Origin: Myxococcus eversor
GTDB lineage: Bacteria; Myxococcota; Myxococcia; Myxococcales; Myxococcaceae
Assembly: GCF_010894455.1 (NCBI RefSeq)
Contig: NZ_JAAIXY010000028.1
Span: forward strand, 86,802 to 150,801
DNA: 64,000 nt
Reading direction: 5' to 3'
Shown here: piece after piece, positions 25,303 through 34,354 of the stretch
Layout: every line of letters begins with the position of its first letter
How positions within the stretch are numbered: position 1 is the stretch's first letter
The notes under the pieces: model-generated
The model's database searches: none
What the model saw: the letters and a program-made list of their open reading frames with translations, nothing else
Told to the model about the DNA's origin: nothing
Program-made: the position numbers and the translations under genes

Positions 25303-26316
25303 ATGCGGGCCTACGAGATTCGAGACGGATTCGGGTTGGACAAGCTGGTGCTGGGTGAGCGGCCGGACCCCACGCCGGGCCCGTTCCAGGTGCGGGTGAG
25401 GGTGAAGGCGACGAGCCTCAACTACCGCGACCTGATGATGGTGGAGGGGCGCTACAACCCGAGGCAGAAGCTGCCGCTGATTCCCAACTCCGACGGCGCG
25501 GGTGTGGTGGACGCGGTGGGGCAGGGTGTCACGCGCGTGAAGCCGGGGGACCGGGTCGTGGGCCTCTTCTCGCAGGCGTGGCCCTCGGGAGAGCCGACGC
25601 GCACGGCGCAGCAGAACACGCTGGGAGGCCCGCTGGATGGAGCGCTGGCCGACACGATGGTGTTGCACGAGGACGGCGTGGTGCCGACGCCCGCGTATCT
25701 GTCGGATGAGGAGGCGGCCACGCTGCCGTGCGCGGCGCTCACGGCCTGGAGCGCGCTGGTGACCTACGGCGCGTTTAAGGCAGGGGACGTGGTGCTGCTC
25801 CAGGGGACGGGTGGGGTCTCCATCTTCGCGTTGCAGATCGCGAAGTTGATGGGCGCGCGCGTCATCATCACCTCCAGTCGCGACGACAAGCTGGAGCGGG
25901 CGCGGGCGATGGGTGCGCACGACGTCATCAACTACGTGAAGGCACCGGACTGGGACAAGGCGGCGCGGGCGCTCACGGGGAACGTGGGCGTGGACCACGT
26001 GGTGGAGGTGGGCGGAGCGGGGACGTTCGAGAAGTCACTGCGCGCGGTGCGGCCCGGAGGCACGGTGTCCGTCATCGGCGTGCTGAGCGGCGTCGCGGGC
26101 GCGGTGCCGCTGACGTCCATCCTGATGCAGAACCTGCGGGTGCAGGGAATCCTGGTGGGGCATCGCCAGGGCTTCGAGGCGCTGCTGCGCGCCTTCTCGC
26201 AGCACACGGTGCGGCCCGTGGTGGACCGCGTCTTCGCCTTCGACGAGGCGGTGGCGGCGTTCCATCACCTCAAGAGCGGCGCGCACTTCGGGAAGGTCGT
26301 CGTTCGCGTGGGGTGA
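25303..26316 (+). CDS. NADPH:quinone oxidoreductase-like medium-chain dehydrogenase
   Basis: This 337-residue member of the medium-chain dehydrogenase/reductase superfamily has the GroES-like N-terminal half (KATSLNYRDLMMVEG, SDGAGVVDAVG, GDRVVGLF) and the Rossmann half with VVLLQGTGGVSIFALQIAK. The conserved zinc-ligand Cys/His set of alcohol dehydrogenases is absent (NYRD replaces the Cys motif), which points to the zinc-independent quinone oxidoreductase branch. Substrate unknown. It is single and convergent with the RIO kinase gene. Confidence 0.88.
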   Translation: MRAYEIRDGFGLDKLVLGERPDPTPGPFQVRVRVKATSLNYRDLMMVEGRYNPRQKLPLIPNSDGAGVVDAVGQGVTRVKPGDRVVGLFSQAWPSGEPTRTAQQNTLGGPLDGALADTMVLHEDGVVPTPAYLSDEEAATLPCAALTAWSALVTYGAFKAGDVVLLQGTGGVSIFALQIAKLMGARVIITSSRDDKLERARAMGAHDVINYVKAPDWDKAARALTGNVGVDHVVEVGGAGTFEKSLRAVRPGGTVSVIGVLSGVAGAVPLTSILMQNLRVQGILVGHRQGFEALLRAFSQHTVRPVVDRVFAFDEAVAAFHHLKSGAHFGKVVVRVG

Positions 26317-26344
26317 GCCGGGGCCCGCCGTCGGTGTCCGCGAG

Positions 26345-26374
26345 GGCCCGGTGAGATGGATTGCTCACCGGGCC
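26345..26374. terminator. Bidirectional hairpin between convergent genes
   Basis: A perfect 11-bp inverted repeat (GGCCCGGTGAG at 26345-26355 and CTCACCGGGCC at 26364-26374) encloses an 8-nt loop midway between the ends of two convergent genes. There is no T-tract on either side, so it is a terminator-like or RNA-stabilising hairpin and not a canonical intrinsic terminator. Confidence 0.55.
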
Positions 26375-26391
26375 TGGGTGCCGACGGGCGC

Positions 26392-28854
26392 TCAGGAGCC
26401 CGTTTCGGTCGGGCCCGAGTCCGAGGGGTTGTTGGAGCGGGCGACGTAGCTCACCTGGGGACCCCCGCGAGGCCCACGGGGGCTGCCTCCCCGAGACTGA
26501 GGGGCGCGCTGCTGACGGGGGCCGTTCTGCCGAGGCTCGCGCGGCGTGTTGCCACCGGGGCTGGCGTCAGGCGCGTTGTTTTCGGAGCGGGTCTCCACGA
26601 GGGGCTGGGAGCCCCTGCGGTTGCCACCGCGCTTCTCGTTGCCCGGGAAGGGACTTTCGCCACCAGCCCGGACCTCGTTGCCATGACGCCCGTTTGGCGC
26701 GGAGGGCTGCTCATACGGAGGACGAGGAGCGCCGTTGCGCGAGTCACCCTGCGAGGAGCGAGGGCCGTTGCGTGAGTCACCCTGGGCGCCGCGAGGTCCT
26801 CCATTGCGCGGATTGCCTCGGCGCTGCTCTCCCGCGACAGGGCGCGAGGAGTCCTCACCGGACGGTTCACGCGATGCGCCGCGAGCCGTCTTGTTGTGCT
26901 GCGGACCCGAGGTCGACGGAGCGGCGTCGGCGGGATAGCCGCTTGGAGCGCCGTTGCGTGAATCGTCCGAGAAGCGCGGGCTGCCATTGCGCTGCTCGCC
27001 ACCCCGGGTGCGTGGATTGCCGTTGCGCGATTCATCCGAAGCGCGCGGGCCGTTGCCGCGTGACTCCTCCGCGAGGTGCGAACCACCGTTGCGCTGCTCA
27101 CCGCCAGTCGCACGCGGACCGCCATGACGCGAATCATCCGAGATGCGAGGACGGCTGTTGCGAGACGCGTCCCCGTTGCGCTGACCGCCACGGGTGCTCT
27201 GCTCGTCCTCCTGGGCACGCGGGCTGCCATTGCGCGAATCATCCGCGGCACGTGGGTATCCGCCGCGAGAGTCTTCCGTGGCACGACCCGTCACGCCGTT
27301 ACGAGGCTCGCCCTGCGCGGCCCGGGGGCTCCCATTGGGCGAATCACCCGAGGCACGCTGCTCGACTGGGGGCGAGCGAGGTCCACCACGCTGCTCGACC
27401 TGTGGCGAACGAGGACCTCCACGCTGCTCGACTGGGGGCGAGCGAGGTCCACCGCGCTGCTCGACCGGGGGCGAACGAGGACCCCCACGCTGCTCGACCT
27501 GCGGCGAGCGAGGACCCCCACGCTGCTCGACTGGGAGCGAGCGAGGTCCACCACGCTGCTCGACCGGGGGCGAGCGAGGTCCACCACGCTGCTCGACCTG
27601 CGGCGCACGAGGACTTCCACGCTGCTCGACCTGCGGCGCACGAGGACCTCCACGCTGCTCGACCTGAGGCGAACGCGGTCCACCACGTTGCTCGACCTGG
27701 GTCGAACGCGGGCTTCCGTTGCGCTGCTCAGCCGGACCCGTGCGAGGTCCACCCGCCTGAGCTCCTCCCTGAGGCGGGCGAGCGGCACCCGCACCACCAC
27801 CACTCCGCGGCGCGGAGGCCGGTGCACCAGGGCGGCTGTTGCCGGAGCGCGGCGGAGAACGACCCGGTCCGCGACGTCCCCCTCGCTGTGGCGGAGACGC
27901 TGGAGGCCTGCTCCGCTCGCCACCTCCCTGGCGAAGCACCAGGGCCTCCAGTTCGCGCAACTCGGCCTCTTCGGCCTCCTCGGGCGTCATGGGAGCCTTG
28001 GGTGGCTCGGGCAGCACTTCCACCGGTTCCGGCTGGAAGTCGCGACGTCGGTTGCCGCCCTCCATGCGCGCGTCCGGACGTCCGGCACCCGCGCGACGCT
28101 TCGAGTCGCGGAAGGTCCCGGACGGGACGAAGTCCGGCGTCAGCTCCCGCTTGTTGTACGCCGCCCAGATCTCCCCCGTGTCACCCGAGGCGCCGTGCAG
28201 CCAGGGCGCGGTGCCCGCGAGGAACTCGCGCACGTTGTCCAGGTCGCGCCGGAAGTAGAACTCCGCGCGGTTGTTGCGCGCGGCGGCGATGGTCTGCGGA
28301 AAGTCGATGATGGTGGGCCCCGCGTAGCCCATCAGGATGTTGTAGGGAGACAGGTCTCCGTGGATGAGGTCGGCGCACAACATGCTGACCACCTGCGCCC
28401 GCAGGTCCACGTACAGCGCCTGCGCTTCGTCGGGCGTCGCCGGGGGCGCCTCCACCAGCCGGGGCGCGGGTTGGCCCTGTGCGTCGAGCACCAGCTCCAT
28501 CAGCAGGATGCCCTCGTAGAACATCACCGGCGTCGGCACGCGAACGCCCTGGCCGTGCAGCTTGTAGAGCGAGTCGGCCTCGGCGCTCTTCCATGCCTCC
28601 TCGGAGGCGGCTTGCCCGAAGCGGCTGCCCTTCTCCATGGCGCGACGCGTCCGGGAGTTGCGCACCTCGCGCCCTTCCCGATAGCCCACGTTGTTGCGGA
28701 AGTTCCGCTCGTGGCGCTGCTTGTACAACTTGGCTGCGACCACCTGCCCGGCGTGCTGGACCAGCCACACCTCCGCTTCCTTACCGGTCTTCAACTGGCC
28801 GATGACGGCCTCGATGATTCCGTCGGCGAGGAGGGTCTCTAGCGAGTCATTCAT
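26392..28854 (-). CDS. RIO-family protein kinase with long repetitive disordered tail
   Basis: Of 820 residues, the first 250 form a RIO1-like kinase: nucleotide-binding GKEAEVWLV, lysine K42, catalytic HGDLSPYNIL (D167, N172) and metal-binding IIDFPQ (D184). All catalytic residues are intact. RIO kinases act in ribosome maturation in archaea and eukaryotes; bacterial members are poorly understood. The following 540 residues are low-complexity Arg/Gly/Ser/Pro/Gln, with ten copies of an 11-residue VEQRGGPRSPx unit (residues 387-496) and more degenerate copies after it. Arg/Gly-rich disorder of this sort often binds RNA and can drive condensates, which is inference. Confidence 0.85.
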   Translation of the reverse strand: MNDSLETLLADGIIEAVIGQLKTGKEAEVWLVQHAGQVVAAKLYKQRHERNFRNNVGYREGREVRNSRTRRAMEKGSRFGQAASEEAWKSAEADSLYKLHGQGVRVPTPVMFYEGILLMELVLDAQGQPAPRLVEAPPATPDEAQALYVDLRAQVVSMLCADLIHGDLSPYNILMGYAGPTIIDFPQTIAAARNNRAEFYFRRDLDNVREFLAGTAPWLHGASGDTGEIWAAYNKRELTPDFVPSGTFRDSKRRAGAGRPDARMEGGNRRRDFQPEPVEVLPEPPKAPMTPEEAEEAELRELEALVLRQGGGERSRPPASPPQRGGRRGPGRSPPRSGNSRPGAPASAPRSGGGAGAARPPQGGAQAGGPRTGPAEQRNGSPRSTQVEQRGGPRSPQVEQRGGPRAPQVEQRGSPRAPQVEQRGGPRSPPVEQRGGPRSLPVEQRGGPRSPQVEQRGGPRSPPVEQRGGPRSPPVEQRGGPRSPQVEQRGGPRSPPVEQRASGDSPNGSPRAAQGEPRNGVTGRATEDSRGGYPRAADDSRNGSPRAQEDEQSTRGGQRNGDASRNSRPRISDDSRHGGPRATGGEQRNGGSHLAEESRGNGPRASDESRNGNPRTRGGEQRNGSPRFSDDSRNGAPSGYPADAAPSTSGPQHNKTARGASREPSGEDSSRPVAGEQRRGNPRNGGPRGAQGDSRNGPRSSQGDSRNGAPRPPYEQPSAPNGRHGNEVRAGGESPFPGNEKRGGNRRGSQPLVETRSENNAPDASPGGNTPREPRQNGPRQQRAPQSRGGSPRGPRGGPQVSYVARSNNPSDSGPTETGS
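27334..27696 (-). repeat. 33-bp coding tandem repeats in the RIO kinase tail
   Basis: About ten 33-bp units, each encoding VEQRGGPRSP plus P or Q, run in frame through the kinase tail with few substitutions. Neighbouring units differ mainly at the final codon and at silent sites. Confidence 0.88.
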
Positions 28855-29337
28855 TCAGAGGCGGAAGTCCTTCTGGGGCTCGGGCGGGTGTCACGAGATT
28901 CAGCGCGGTGCGGCCCTGCTCGCAGCGCGCGGTGGCATGTGAACATCTGGCGGGGCCCTCTTGCTACCGCGATATCCCCGGTAGCAGTCAGGGGAGCCGA
29001 CGCTCGGCCTGCTAACAGTTTGTCCGCCAGGGTTCCAGGGTATCAAGGGGACGGCGGAGCGGGTGAGTCAATCCTGACCCTGACCCAGAGGCCAAGGCCT
29101 TGAACTCGGGGCCCGCAAATGAGGCCGGGTGCTGGACGACCTCGCGATGGAACAGCAGGCGGGCAGGCGACTGCAAGCCCCCTCGTCAGGCCACCTCCAC
29201 GGAGCCAGGTGCGGGCCCTCTTCCGTCACCCGACAGCCCGGGCGTCAATCCGGGGGCTCGAAAGCACCTGCACGCAGGGGACTGCCGACCCGCACCGGGA
29301 GAGCGCTACGATGCGCGCCGCCCAGGAGGAGTCACCC
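28855..29337. other. 483-bp intergenic region between divergent genes
   Basis: No coding sequence is supported here. It must hold the promoters of the RIO kinase and of the H1-like/EF-hand gene. A perfect 7-bp inverted repeat (GCTACCG at 28963-28969, CGGTAGC at 28979-28985) sits inside it and could be an operator or hairpin. An AGGAGG at 29324-29329 is the ribosome binding site for the downstream ATG. Confidence 0.6.
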
Positions 29338-30015
29338 ATGGCGACGAAGAAACGCAAGTCCAGTGCTGCGAAGAAGTCATCCCGGCGCGCCTCCACCCCG
29401 AAGAAGGCCGCGACGAAGAAGGGCGCGGCACGGAAGGCGCCCGCGAAGAAGAGCGCGACTCGAAAGAGTGCCGCGAAGAAGGGCGCGGCTCGCAAGGCCC
29501 CCGTGAAGAAGAGCGCGGCTCGAAAGAGCGCCACGAAGAAGGCGGCGACGCGCAAGAGCGCCGCGAAGACGACATCCGCGCGTGCGAGCGTCGCGACGAA
29601 GCCCACGAAGAAGGCGACGACGCCTCGCTCTCCCCCGCGCGCGGTGTCCCGGAAGAAGCCCGAGGCGCCGCCGTCCGCGGAGGTCATCGCCGTCGCCTGG
29701 GATGAGCGCCCGGCCACGGGCTCGCCCTTCGTCGAGGAGGTGGAGACCTCGTCCGCGGGCATCCAGCCCCTGGCGCCCGCGCACGCGGCGGTGGATGAGC
29801 TGACCAGCTCCGGCAACGAGCTGCTCGACATCTTCCAGCGCTATGACCGCAACCGTACCGGCACCATCGAACGCGCGGAGTTCGCGCGGCTGCTGGAGGC
29901 GCTCGGTCAGAACGTCACCGACGAGGAGCTGGAGATCGCCGTCGACATCGTCGACACGGACCGCACGGGGAAGATCTCCTGGAGCAAGTTCAAGGCGTGG
30001 TGGACCAGCCGCTGA
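29338..30015 (+). CDS. Histone H1-like basic tail fused to an EF-hand domain
   Basis: Of 225 residues, the first 110 are a lysine/alanine-rich array of 'AKKxAxRKA' motifs like the C-terminal tails of histone H1 and bacterial HU/Hc1-type proteins. The last 65 form an EF-hand pair. The first loop is canonical (DRNRTGTIERAE, ligands at positions 1, 3, 5, 7 and 12). The second (DTDRTGKISWSK) ends in Lys where the bidentate Glu should be, so it may bind calcium weakly. AGGAGG eight bases before ATG 29338 fixes the start; the in-frame ATG at 29311 lacks one. A calcium-responsive DNA- or RNA-binding protein is my inference. Confidence 0.8.
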   Translation: MATKKRKSSAAKKSSRRASTPKKAATKKGAARKAPAKKSATRKSAAKKGAARKAPVKKSAARKSATKKAATRKSAAKTTSARASVATKPTKKATTPRSPPRAVSRKKPEAPPSAEVIAVAWDERPATGSPFVEEVETSSAGIQPLAPAHAAVDELTSSGNELLDIFQRYDRNRTGTIERAEFARLLEALGQNVTDEELEIAVDIVDTDRTGKISWSKFKAWWTSR

Positions 30016-30038
30016 TTCGGCCGCGGGGGCCAGGGGAA

Positions 30039-30074
30039 GGCCGGTCCGCGATGGTGACGACGTCGTGACCGGCC
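30039..30074. terminator. Hairpin downstream of the EF-hand gene
   Basis: GGCCGGTC (30039-30046) and GACCGGCC (30067-30074) form a perfect 8-bp stem. The loop itself contains the palindrome ACGACGTCGT (30057-30066). There is no T-tract. It is probably a transcription or RNA-stability element between the EF-hand gene and the hybrid kinase gene. Confidence 0.45.
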
Positions 30075-30204
30075 GGGTTCACCCAGGGGAGACCCGGAAC
30101 ACGCAGGGGGAAGGGGCCGGCCCACGAGCCCTCTGCTGTTCGAGTGCCTCTAAATAGTGACGGGGGGCCGGGCTGACCTACACTCGCGGCGCGAAGGGGG
30201 AACT

Positions 30205-32982
30205 GTGTCCGACCTGGCGTCCAGAGCACATTCCACCGTCTTCGAGCACGCGCGCGACGCGGTGCTCGTGCTCGACGCCGCGCAGCTCATCCAGGAGGTC
30301 AACCGCGCCGCGGAGCGCATCTTCGGACCCCGCGCGGAGCTGGTGGGCATGGCGGTGACGCGGCTGTTGTCGGGCTGGCGTCCCCCGGACACGCGAGGCT
30401 CGCCCGACACGCCGCATGAGACGGAGCTGGCGGGGCAGCGTCCAGGAGGCTCGGGGCCGGCGTACTACCTGCGCGTGCAGACGCTGACGCAGGTGGATGC
30501 GCGGGGCACGCCGCTGGGCTGGGTGCTCCAGCTCCAGGACATGCGCGGCAGCCTGGAGGTGGAGGCCTCCATCCGCCAGCAGAAGGAGTTCTTCGAGGCG
30601 GTGGTGCGCAACAGCCCGGTGGCCATCGTCACCATCACCCGCCAGTTCATCGTCCTGTCGTGGAACCCCGCCGCGGAGCGGCTCTTCGGGTACACGCCGC
30701 AGGAAGCGCTGGGCAAGCACATCTTCGACCTCGTCGCGACAGAGGAGACCGTCCTCCCCGAGGCGAAGAAGGCGCAGCGGGACGTGACGCAGCGGGGCCG
30801 CGTGCACTCCGTCACCCGGCGGCTGCGCAAGGACCACACCATCGTCGACGTGGAGCTGCTGGCGTTGCCGGTGTCGGTGGGAGGCCGGCAGTTGGGCTTC
30901 ATCGCCATCTACCACGACATCACCGACCTCCAGCGCGCGCGCCAGGCGGCGGAGTCCGCCAACCAGGCCAAGAGCCTGTTCCTGGCGACGATGAGCCACG
31001 AGATTCGCACGCCGATGAACGCCATCATCGGCATGACGGGGCTGATGCTGGACACGCATCTGTCAGGGGAGCAGCGGGAGTTCATCTCCACCATTCGTCA
31101 GAGCAGCGAGGCGTTGCTCACCCTGCTCAACGACGTGCTGGACTTCTCCAAGATTGAAGCGGGCCGGTTCGAGACGGACCTGCGCCCGTTCGACCTGCGG
31201 CAGTGCGTGGAGTCGGTGCTGGACCTGCTCGCGGTGCGCGCCAGCGAGAAGGGGTTGGACCTGGGCGCGGACATCTCGCCGAAGGTGCCGCAGGTGGTGA
31301 TGGGAGATGCCTCGCGGCTGCGTCAGGTGCTGCTCAACCTGGTGGGCAACGCGCTCAAGTTCACCGAGTCCGGGGGCGCCGTCGTCTCCGTGGACGGCGC
31401 GCGTCGCACCGAGGCGCCCGACTCGCCCTGGGAGCTCACCTTCTCCGTGCAGGACACGGGGCCCGGCATCTCCACGGAGATGCAGAAGGGGCTCTTCCAG
31501 CCCTTCAACCAGCTCGACGTCGCGGTGACGCGCAAGTTCGGTGGGACGGGCCTGGGGCTCGCCATCTCCAAGCGCCTGGTGGAGGCGATGGGCGGGCGCA
31601 TCTGGGTGGAGAGCGAGGGCGTGCCGGGGCGGGGCGCCACGTTCCACTTCGCGCTCACGGTGCAGGCCGCGCCGCAGACGACGGCGGGGTATCTGCGCGC
31701 GGACCAGCCGCTGCTGCAAGGCCGCCGGGTGCTCATCGTCGACGACAACGCCATCAACCGGCGGTTGTTGGGACGACAGCTCCAGTCCTGGGGCGCGGAG
31801 CCCGTGGAGGCGGGCTCGGGGATGGAGGCGCTGGCGAAGCTCCAGCCGGGCGCGGGCTTCGACGTCGTGCTCATCGACCACCAGATGCCGGGCCTGGACG
31901 GGCCTACGCTCGCGGCGCGCATCCGTGAGCGGGATGACCTCCGCTCGCTGCCGTTGTTGCTGCTCACCTCGCCCGGTCGTCGCGCGGTGCCACCGCCGGG
32001 CCTCTTCTCAGGGGTGCTGTCCCGCCCGATGAAAGCCTCTCAGCTCCACGACACGTTGATGTCCTGCTTCTCGCGGGACGTGGCCCGCGTCCGCGCGGAG
32101 TCCGCTCCCTCGGGGGCGCCCGTTCCCAGGGACCGTCCAGGGGACCGTGTTCCGTTGCGCATCCTGCTGGTGGAGGACAACCCCACCAATCAGCGACTGG
32201 CCAGCCTGATGCTGGACCGGCTGGGCTACCCGGTGCAGGCGGCGTCCAACGGCCGTGAGGCAGTGGAGTGGGCCATGCGCCAGCGCTTCGACGTGGTGCT
32301 GATGGACCTCCAGATGCCGGAGATGGATGGGCTGGAGGCCACGCGTCGGCTGCGCCAGGAGCTGCCGCCCAACGTGCAGCCGTGGGTCATCGCGATGACG
32401 GCCAATGCGATGGACTCGGACCGGGAGCAGTGCTTCGAGGCGGGGATGGATGACTTCCTCGCCAAGCCCATCCGCGTGGAGGCGCTGACGGCCGCGCTGG
32501 TGCGCTGTCAGACGCCGCGTCCACAGGGCGGCACGCGCGCGCGGGCGGAGCGCGGCACGCTCGTGGATGCGCCGCTCGACGAGGAGATCGTCCCGGTGGC
32601 GGCGCGCATTCCCGGCCTGCAGTCCGCCGCGCTGGCGCGACTGTGGCGGGAGCTGGGCACCCAGGCGGCGAACATCCTCCCGGAGCTCATCGACACCGCG
32701 CTGCACAGCATGCCGGCGCTGCTCGACGACGCGTACACGGCCCTGCGACATGGGTTGCTGGATGACCTCAGCCGGGCCGCGCACACCCTCAAGTCCAACG
32801 CCGCGTGGTTCGGCGCGGCGGCGCTGGAGATGCAGTGCCGGGACATCGAGCTGCGCGCGGACGCGGGCGACGTCGCGGACATGGCGGAGCGCCTGGACCG
32901 CTGTCGGGCGGAGCTGGAGGTGGCCCGGAGGCTCTTGTCCCGCCTGCGTGAGAGCATCGGAGCACCCGCGTCCCGGAGCTGA
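30205..32982 (+). CDS. Hybrid sensor histidine kinase (PAS-PAS-HisKA-HATPase-REC-REC-HPt)
   Basis: This 925-residue protein has no membrane segment. Two PAS domains (about residues 10-110 and 125-245) are followed by HisKA with SHEIRTPMN (H265), the HATPase domain (GNALKF, DTGPGIS, GGTGLGLAI), two receiver domains and an HPt domain with AAHTLKSNAAW (H860). Receiver 1 keeps its Asp (D558, LIDHQMPG), but the conserved Lys appears to be replaced (LSRPMK). Receiver 2 is complete (D701, LMDLQMPEMDG, and AKPI). The protein thus holds a whole phosphorelay. The start is GTG 30205 with AAGGGGG just upstream. No separate output regulator lies beside it. Confidence 0.93.
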   Translation: MSDLASRAHSTVFEHARDAVLVLDAAQLIQEVNRAAERIFGPRAELVGMAVTRLLSGWRPPDTRGSPDTPHETELAGQRPGGSGPAYYLRVQTLTQVDARGTPLGWVLQLQDMRGSLEVEASIRQQKEFFEAVVRNSPVAIVTITRQFIVLSWNPAAERLFGYTPQEALGKHIFDLVATEETVLPEAKKAQRDVTQRGRVHSVTRRLRKDHTIVDVELLALPVSVGGRQLGFIAIYHDITDLQRARQAAESANQAKSLFLATMSHEIRTPMNAIIGMTGLMLDTHLSGEQREFISTIRQSSEALLTLLNDVLDFSKIEAGRFETDLRPFDLRQCVESVLDLLAVRASEKGLDLGADISPKVPQVVMGDASRLRQVLLNLVGNALKFTESGGAVVSVDGARRTEAPDSPWELTFSVQDTGPGISTEMQKGLFQPFNQLDVAVTRKFGGTGLGLAISKRLVEAMGGRIWVESEGVPGRGATFHFALTVQAAPQTTAGYLRADQPLLQGRRVLIVDDNAINRRLLGRQLQSWGAEPVEAGSGMEALAKLQPGAGFDVVLIDHQMPGLDGPTLAARIRERDDLRSLPLLLLTSPGRRAVPPPGLFSGVLSRPMKASQLHDTLMSCFSRDVARVRAESAPSGAPVPRDRPGDRVPLRILLVEDNPTNQRLASLMLDRLGYPVQAASNGREAVEWAMRQRFDVVLMDLQMPEMDGLEATRRLRQELPPNVQPWVIAMTANAMDSDREQCFEAGMDDFLAKPIRVEALTAALVRCQTPRPQGGTRARAERGTLVDAPLDEEIVPVAARIPGLQSAALARLWRELGTQAANILPELIDTALHSMPALLDDAYTALRHGLLDDLSRAAHTLKSNAAWFGAAALEMQCRDIELRADAGDVADMAERLDRCRAELEVARRLLSRLRESIGAPASRS

Positions 32983-33058
32983 GTCCCATGGGGTGGTCAG
33001 CCCCTCGGGGCTGGCGCCGTCCCTGGCGACCGCGACCTTCCCCTTCGAGGTGAACGCC

Positions 33059-34354
33059 ATGAGCAACTCTCCAACGGACCCTCCCCGCTCGGGGACTTCT
33101 CGCATCCGGGGGCTGGAGCAGGTGGACCGGCTGTCGGTGCCCCTGCCGCACGGCACCGAGGTGACGACGCGCGTGGAGCGCCTGGCCTCGGGCGGGCGGC
33201 GGATTCCCCAGGGCGTGGTGGGGCGCGTGGTGCGGGCCCGGGATGGTGGGCTCGACATCCAGATTGTTGGCATGGGCGAGGTGTGGTTCGCGCGCGAGGA
33301 GCTGGTGCCCCGGCGACCGGGACAGGTCCAGTTCGCGAGGCGCCGTGAGGCGGCCTGGCAGTCCCTGGTTCCCTGCGTGGTGCTGGAGACGCGCGTGGGC
33401 AGTCATGCCTGGGGCCTGGCGAATGAGAAGTCCGACGTGGACGTGCGCGGCATCTTCGCGCTGCCGCTCTCGTGGACCTTCGGCCTCGTGGAGGCGCCCA
33501 TGGACCTGGTGAGCGCCGATGGCAGCAGCACCTACTGGGAGACGCGCAAGACGGTGGAGCAGGCGCTGCGGGCGGACCCGAACACGCTGGAGACGTTGTT
33601 CGTCCCGGGGGCCAAGGCCATGGACGAACTGGGCGAGTGGTTCCTCGCGGAGCGCGAGGCGTTCGTCTCGCAGGCCATCTTCGGCAGCTTCGGGCGCTAC
33701 GCCATGAGCCAGTTGGACAAGCTCACGCGCAGCCAGCGGCTCGCCGAGCACAGGGACCTGCTGCTGGAGTGGCTGTGCGAGGAGCCGGCGCCAAACCTGG
33801 ACGAGGTGGCGCGGCGCCTGTCGGAGGTGTCGCCGCGCGAGGCGCCCACGCAGCAGGACGCGCTGCTGGCGGCGAAGACGTACGTGAAGCAGCTCTACCG
33901 CTCACTGTGGGACCAGGGGCTGCTCACGGCGAACGACTTCGCGGCGCTGACGGCCTATGCGCGGGGTGGGGGACAGCGTCCTCCGTCCGCGCGGGAGCTG
34001 CGGCCGAAGAACGCGTACAACCTGCTGCGGTTGATTGCCACCGCCACGGGTTGGCTGCGCCAGGGCGAGCCCGTCTTCGAGGCGACGGGGGCGCTGAAGG
34101 CGCGGCTGCTGGCCATCAAGGAAGGCAGCGTGCCGCTCGACGATGTGCTGAGGGCCGCCGAGGCGATGGCGCCGGAGCTGGAGGCGGCACGTCAGGAGAG
34201 TCGCCTGCCGGAGCATCCCGACTACGCGCGCGCGGACCGGTTGTTGCGGCGGGTGGGGGACGAGGTGGCGCGGCGTTGGGTGATGAAGACCCCCGGACCG
34301 CTGGGGCACGACGCGCCCGAGGCCCCGGTGACGGAGTGGAGGGATTCGGAATGA
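33059..34354 (+). CDS. Predicted nucleotidyltransferase (COG3541-like), first of a tandem pair
   Basis: The 431-residue protein carries a polymerase-beta-type nucleotidyltransferase motif, GSHAWGLANEKSDVDVRG, with the two catalytic Asp residues, followed by a helical domain typical of the RlaP/YcgL-like 'predicted nucleotidyltransferase' family (LRADPNTLETLFVP, RLAEHRDLLLEWL). An extra 90-residue N-terminal domain with an SH3-like pattern (GVVGRVVRARDGGLDIQI, VWFAREELVPRRPG) precedes it. The family is thought to modify nucleic acids or proteins with nucleotides; its substrate is unknown. GAGGTGAA precedes ATG 33059. It overlaps the second nucleotidyltransferase gene by 4 bp. Confidence 0.85.
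   Translation: MSNSPTDPPRSGTSRIRGLEQVDRLSVPLPHGTEVTTRVERLASGGRRIPQGVVGRVVRARDGGLDIQIVGMGEVWFAREELVPRRPGQVQFARRREAAWQSLVPCVVLETRVGSHAWGLANEKSDVDVRGIFALPLSWTFGLVEAPMDLVSADGSSTYWETRKTVEQALRADPNTLETLFVPGAKAMDELGEWFLAEREAFVSQAIFGSFGRYAMSQLDKLTRSQRLAEHRDLLLEWLCEEPAPNLDEVARRLSEVSPREAPTQQDALLAAKTYVKQLYRSLWDQGLLTANDFAALTAYARGGGQRPPSARELRPKNAYNLLRLIATATGWLRQGEPVFEATGALKARLLAIKEGSVPLDDVLRAAEAMAPELEAARQESRLPEHPDYARADRLLRRVGDEVARRWVMKTPGPLGHDAPEAPVTEWRDSE

Noticed and set aside
27334..27696. Regular 33-bp repeats as a CRISPR or integron structure
   Set aside because: They are contiguous coding repeats within the RIO kinase gene, with variation mostly at silent or final codons.
28950..28966. Possible sigma-54 promoter (TGGCGG ... 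TTGCT)
   Set aside because: The spacing between the GG and GC elements is two bases too long, and sigma-54 promoters tolerate almost no change there.
30160..30185. TACACT as a -10 element for the hybrid kinase
   Set aside because: No acceptable -35 lies at the right distance, so it is not better than chance.
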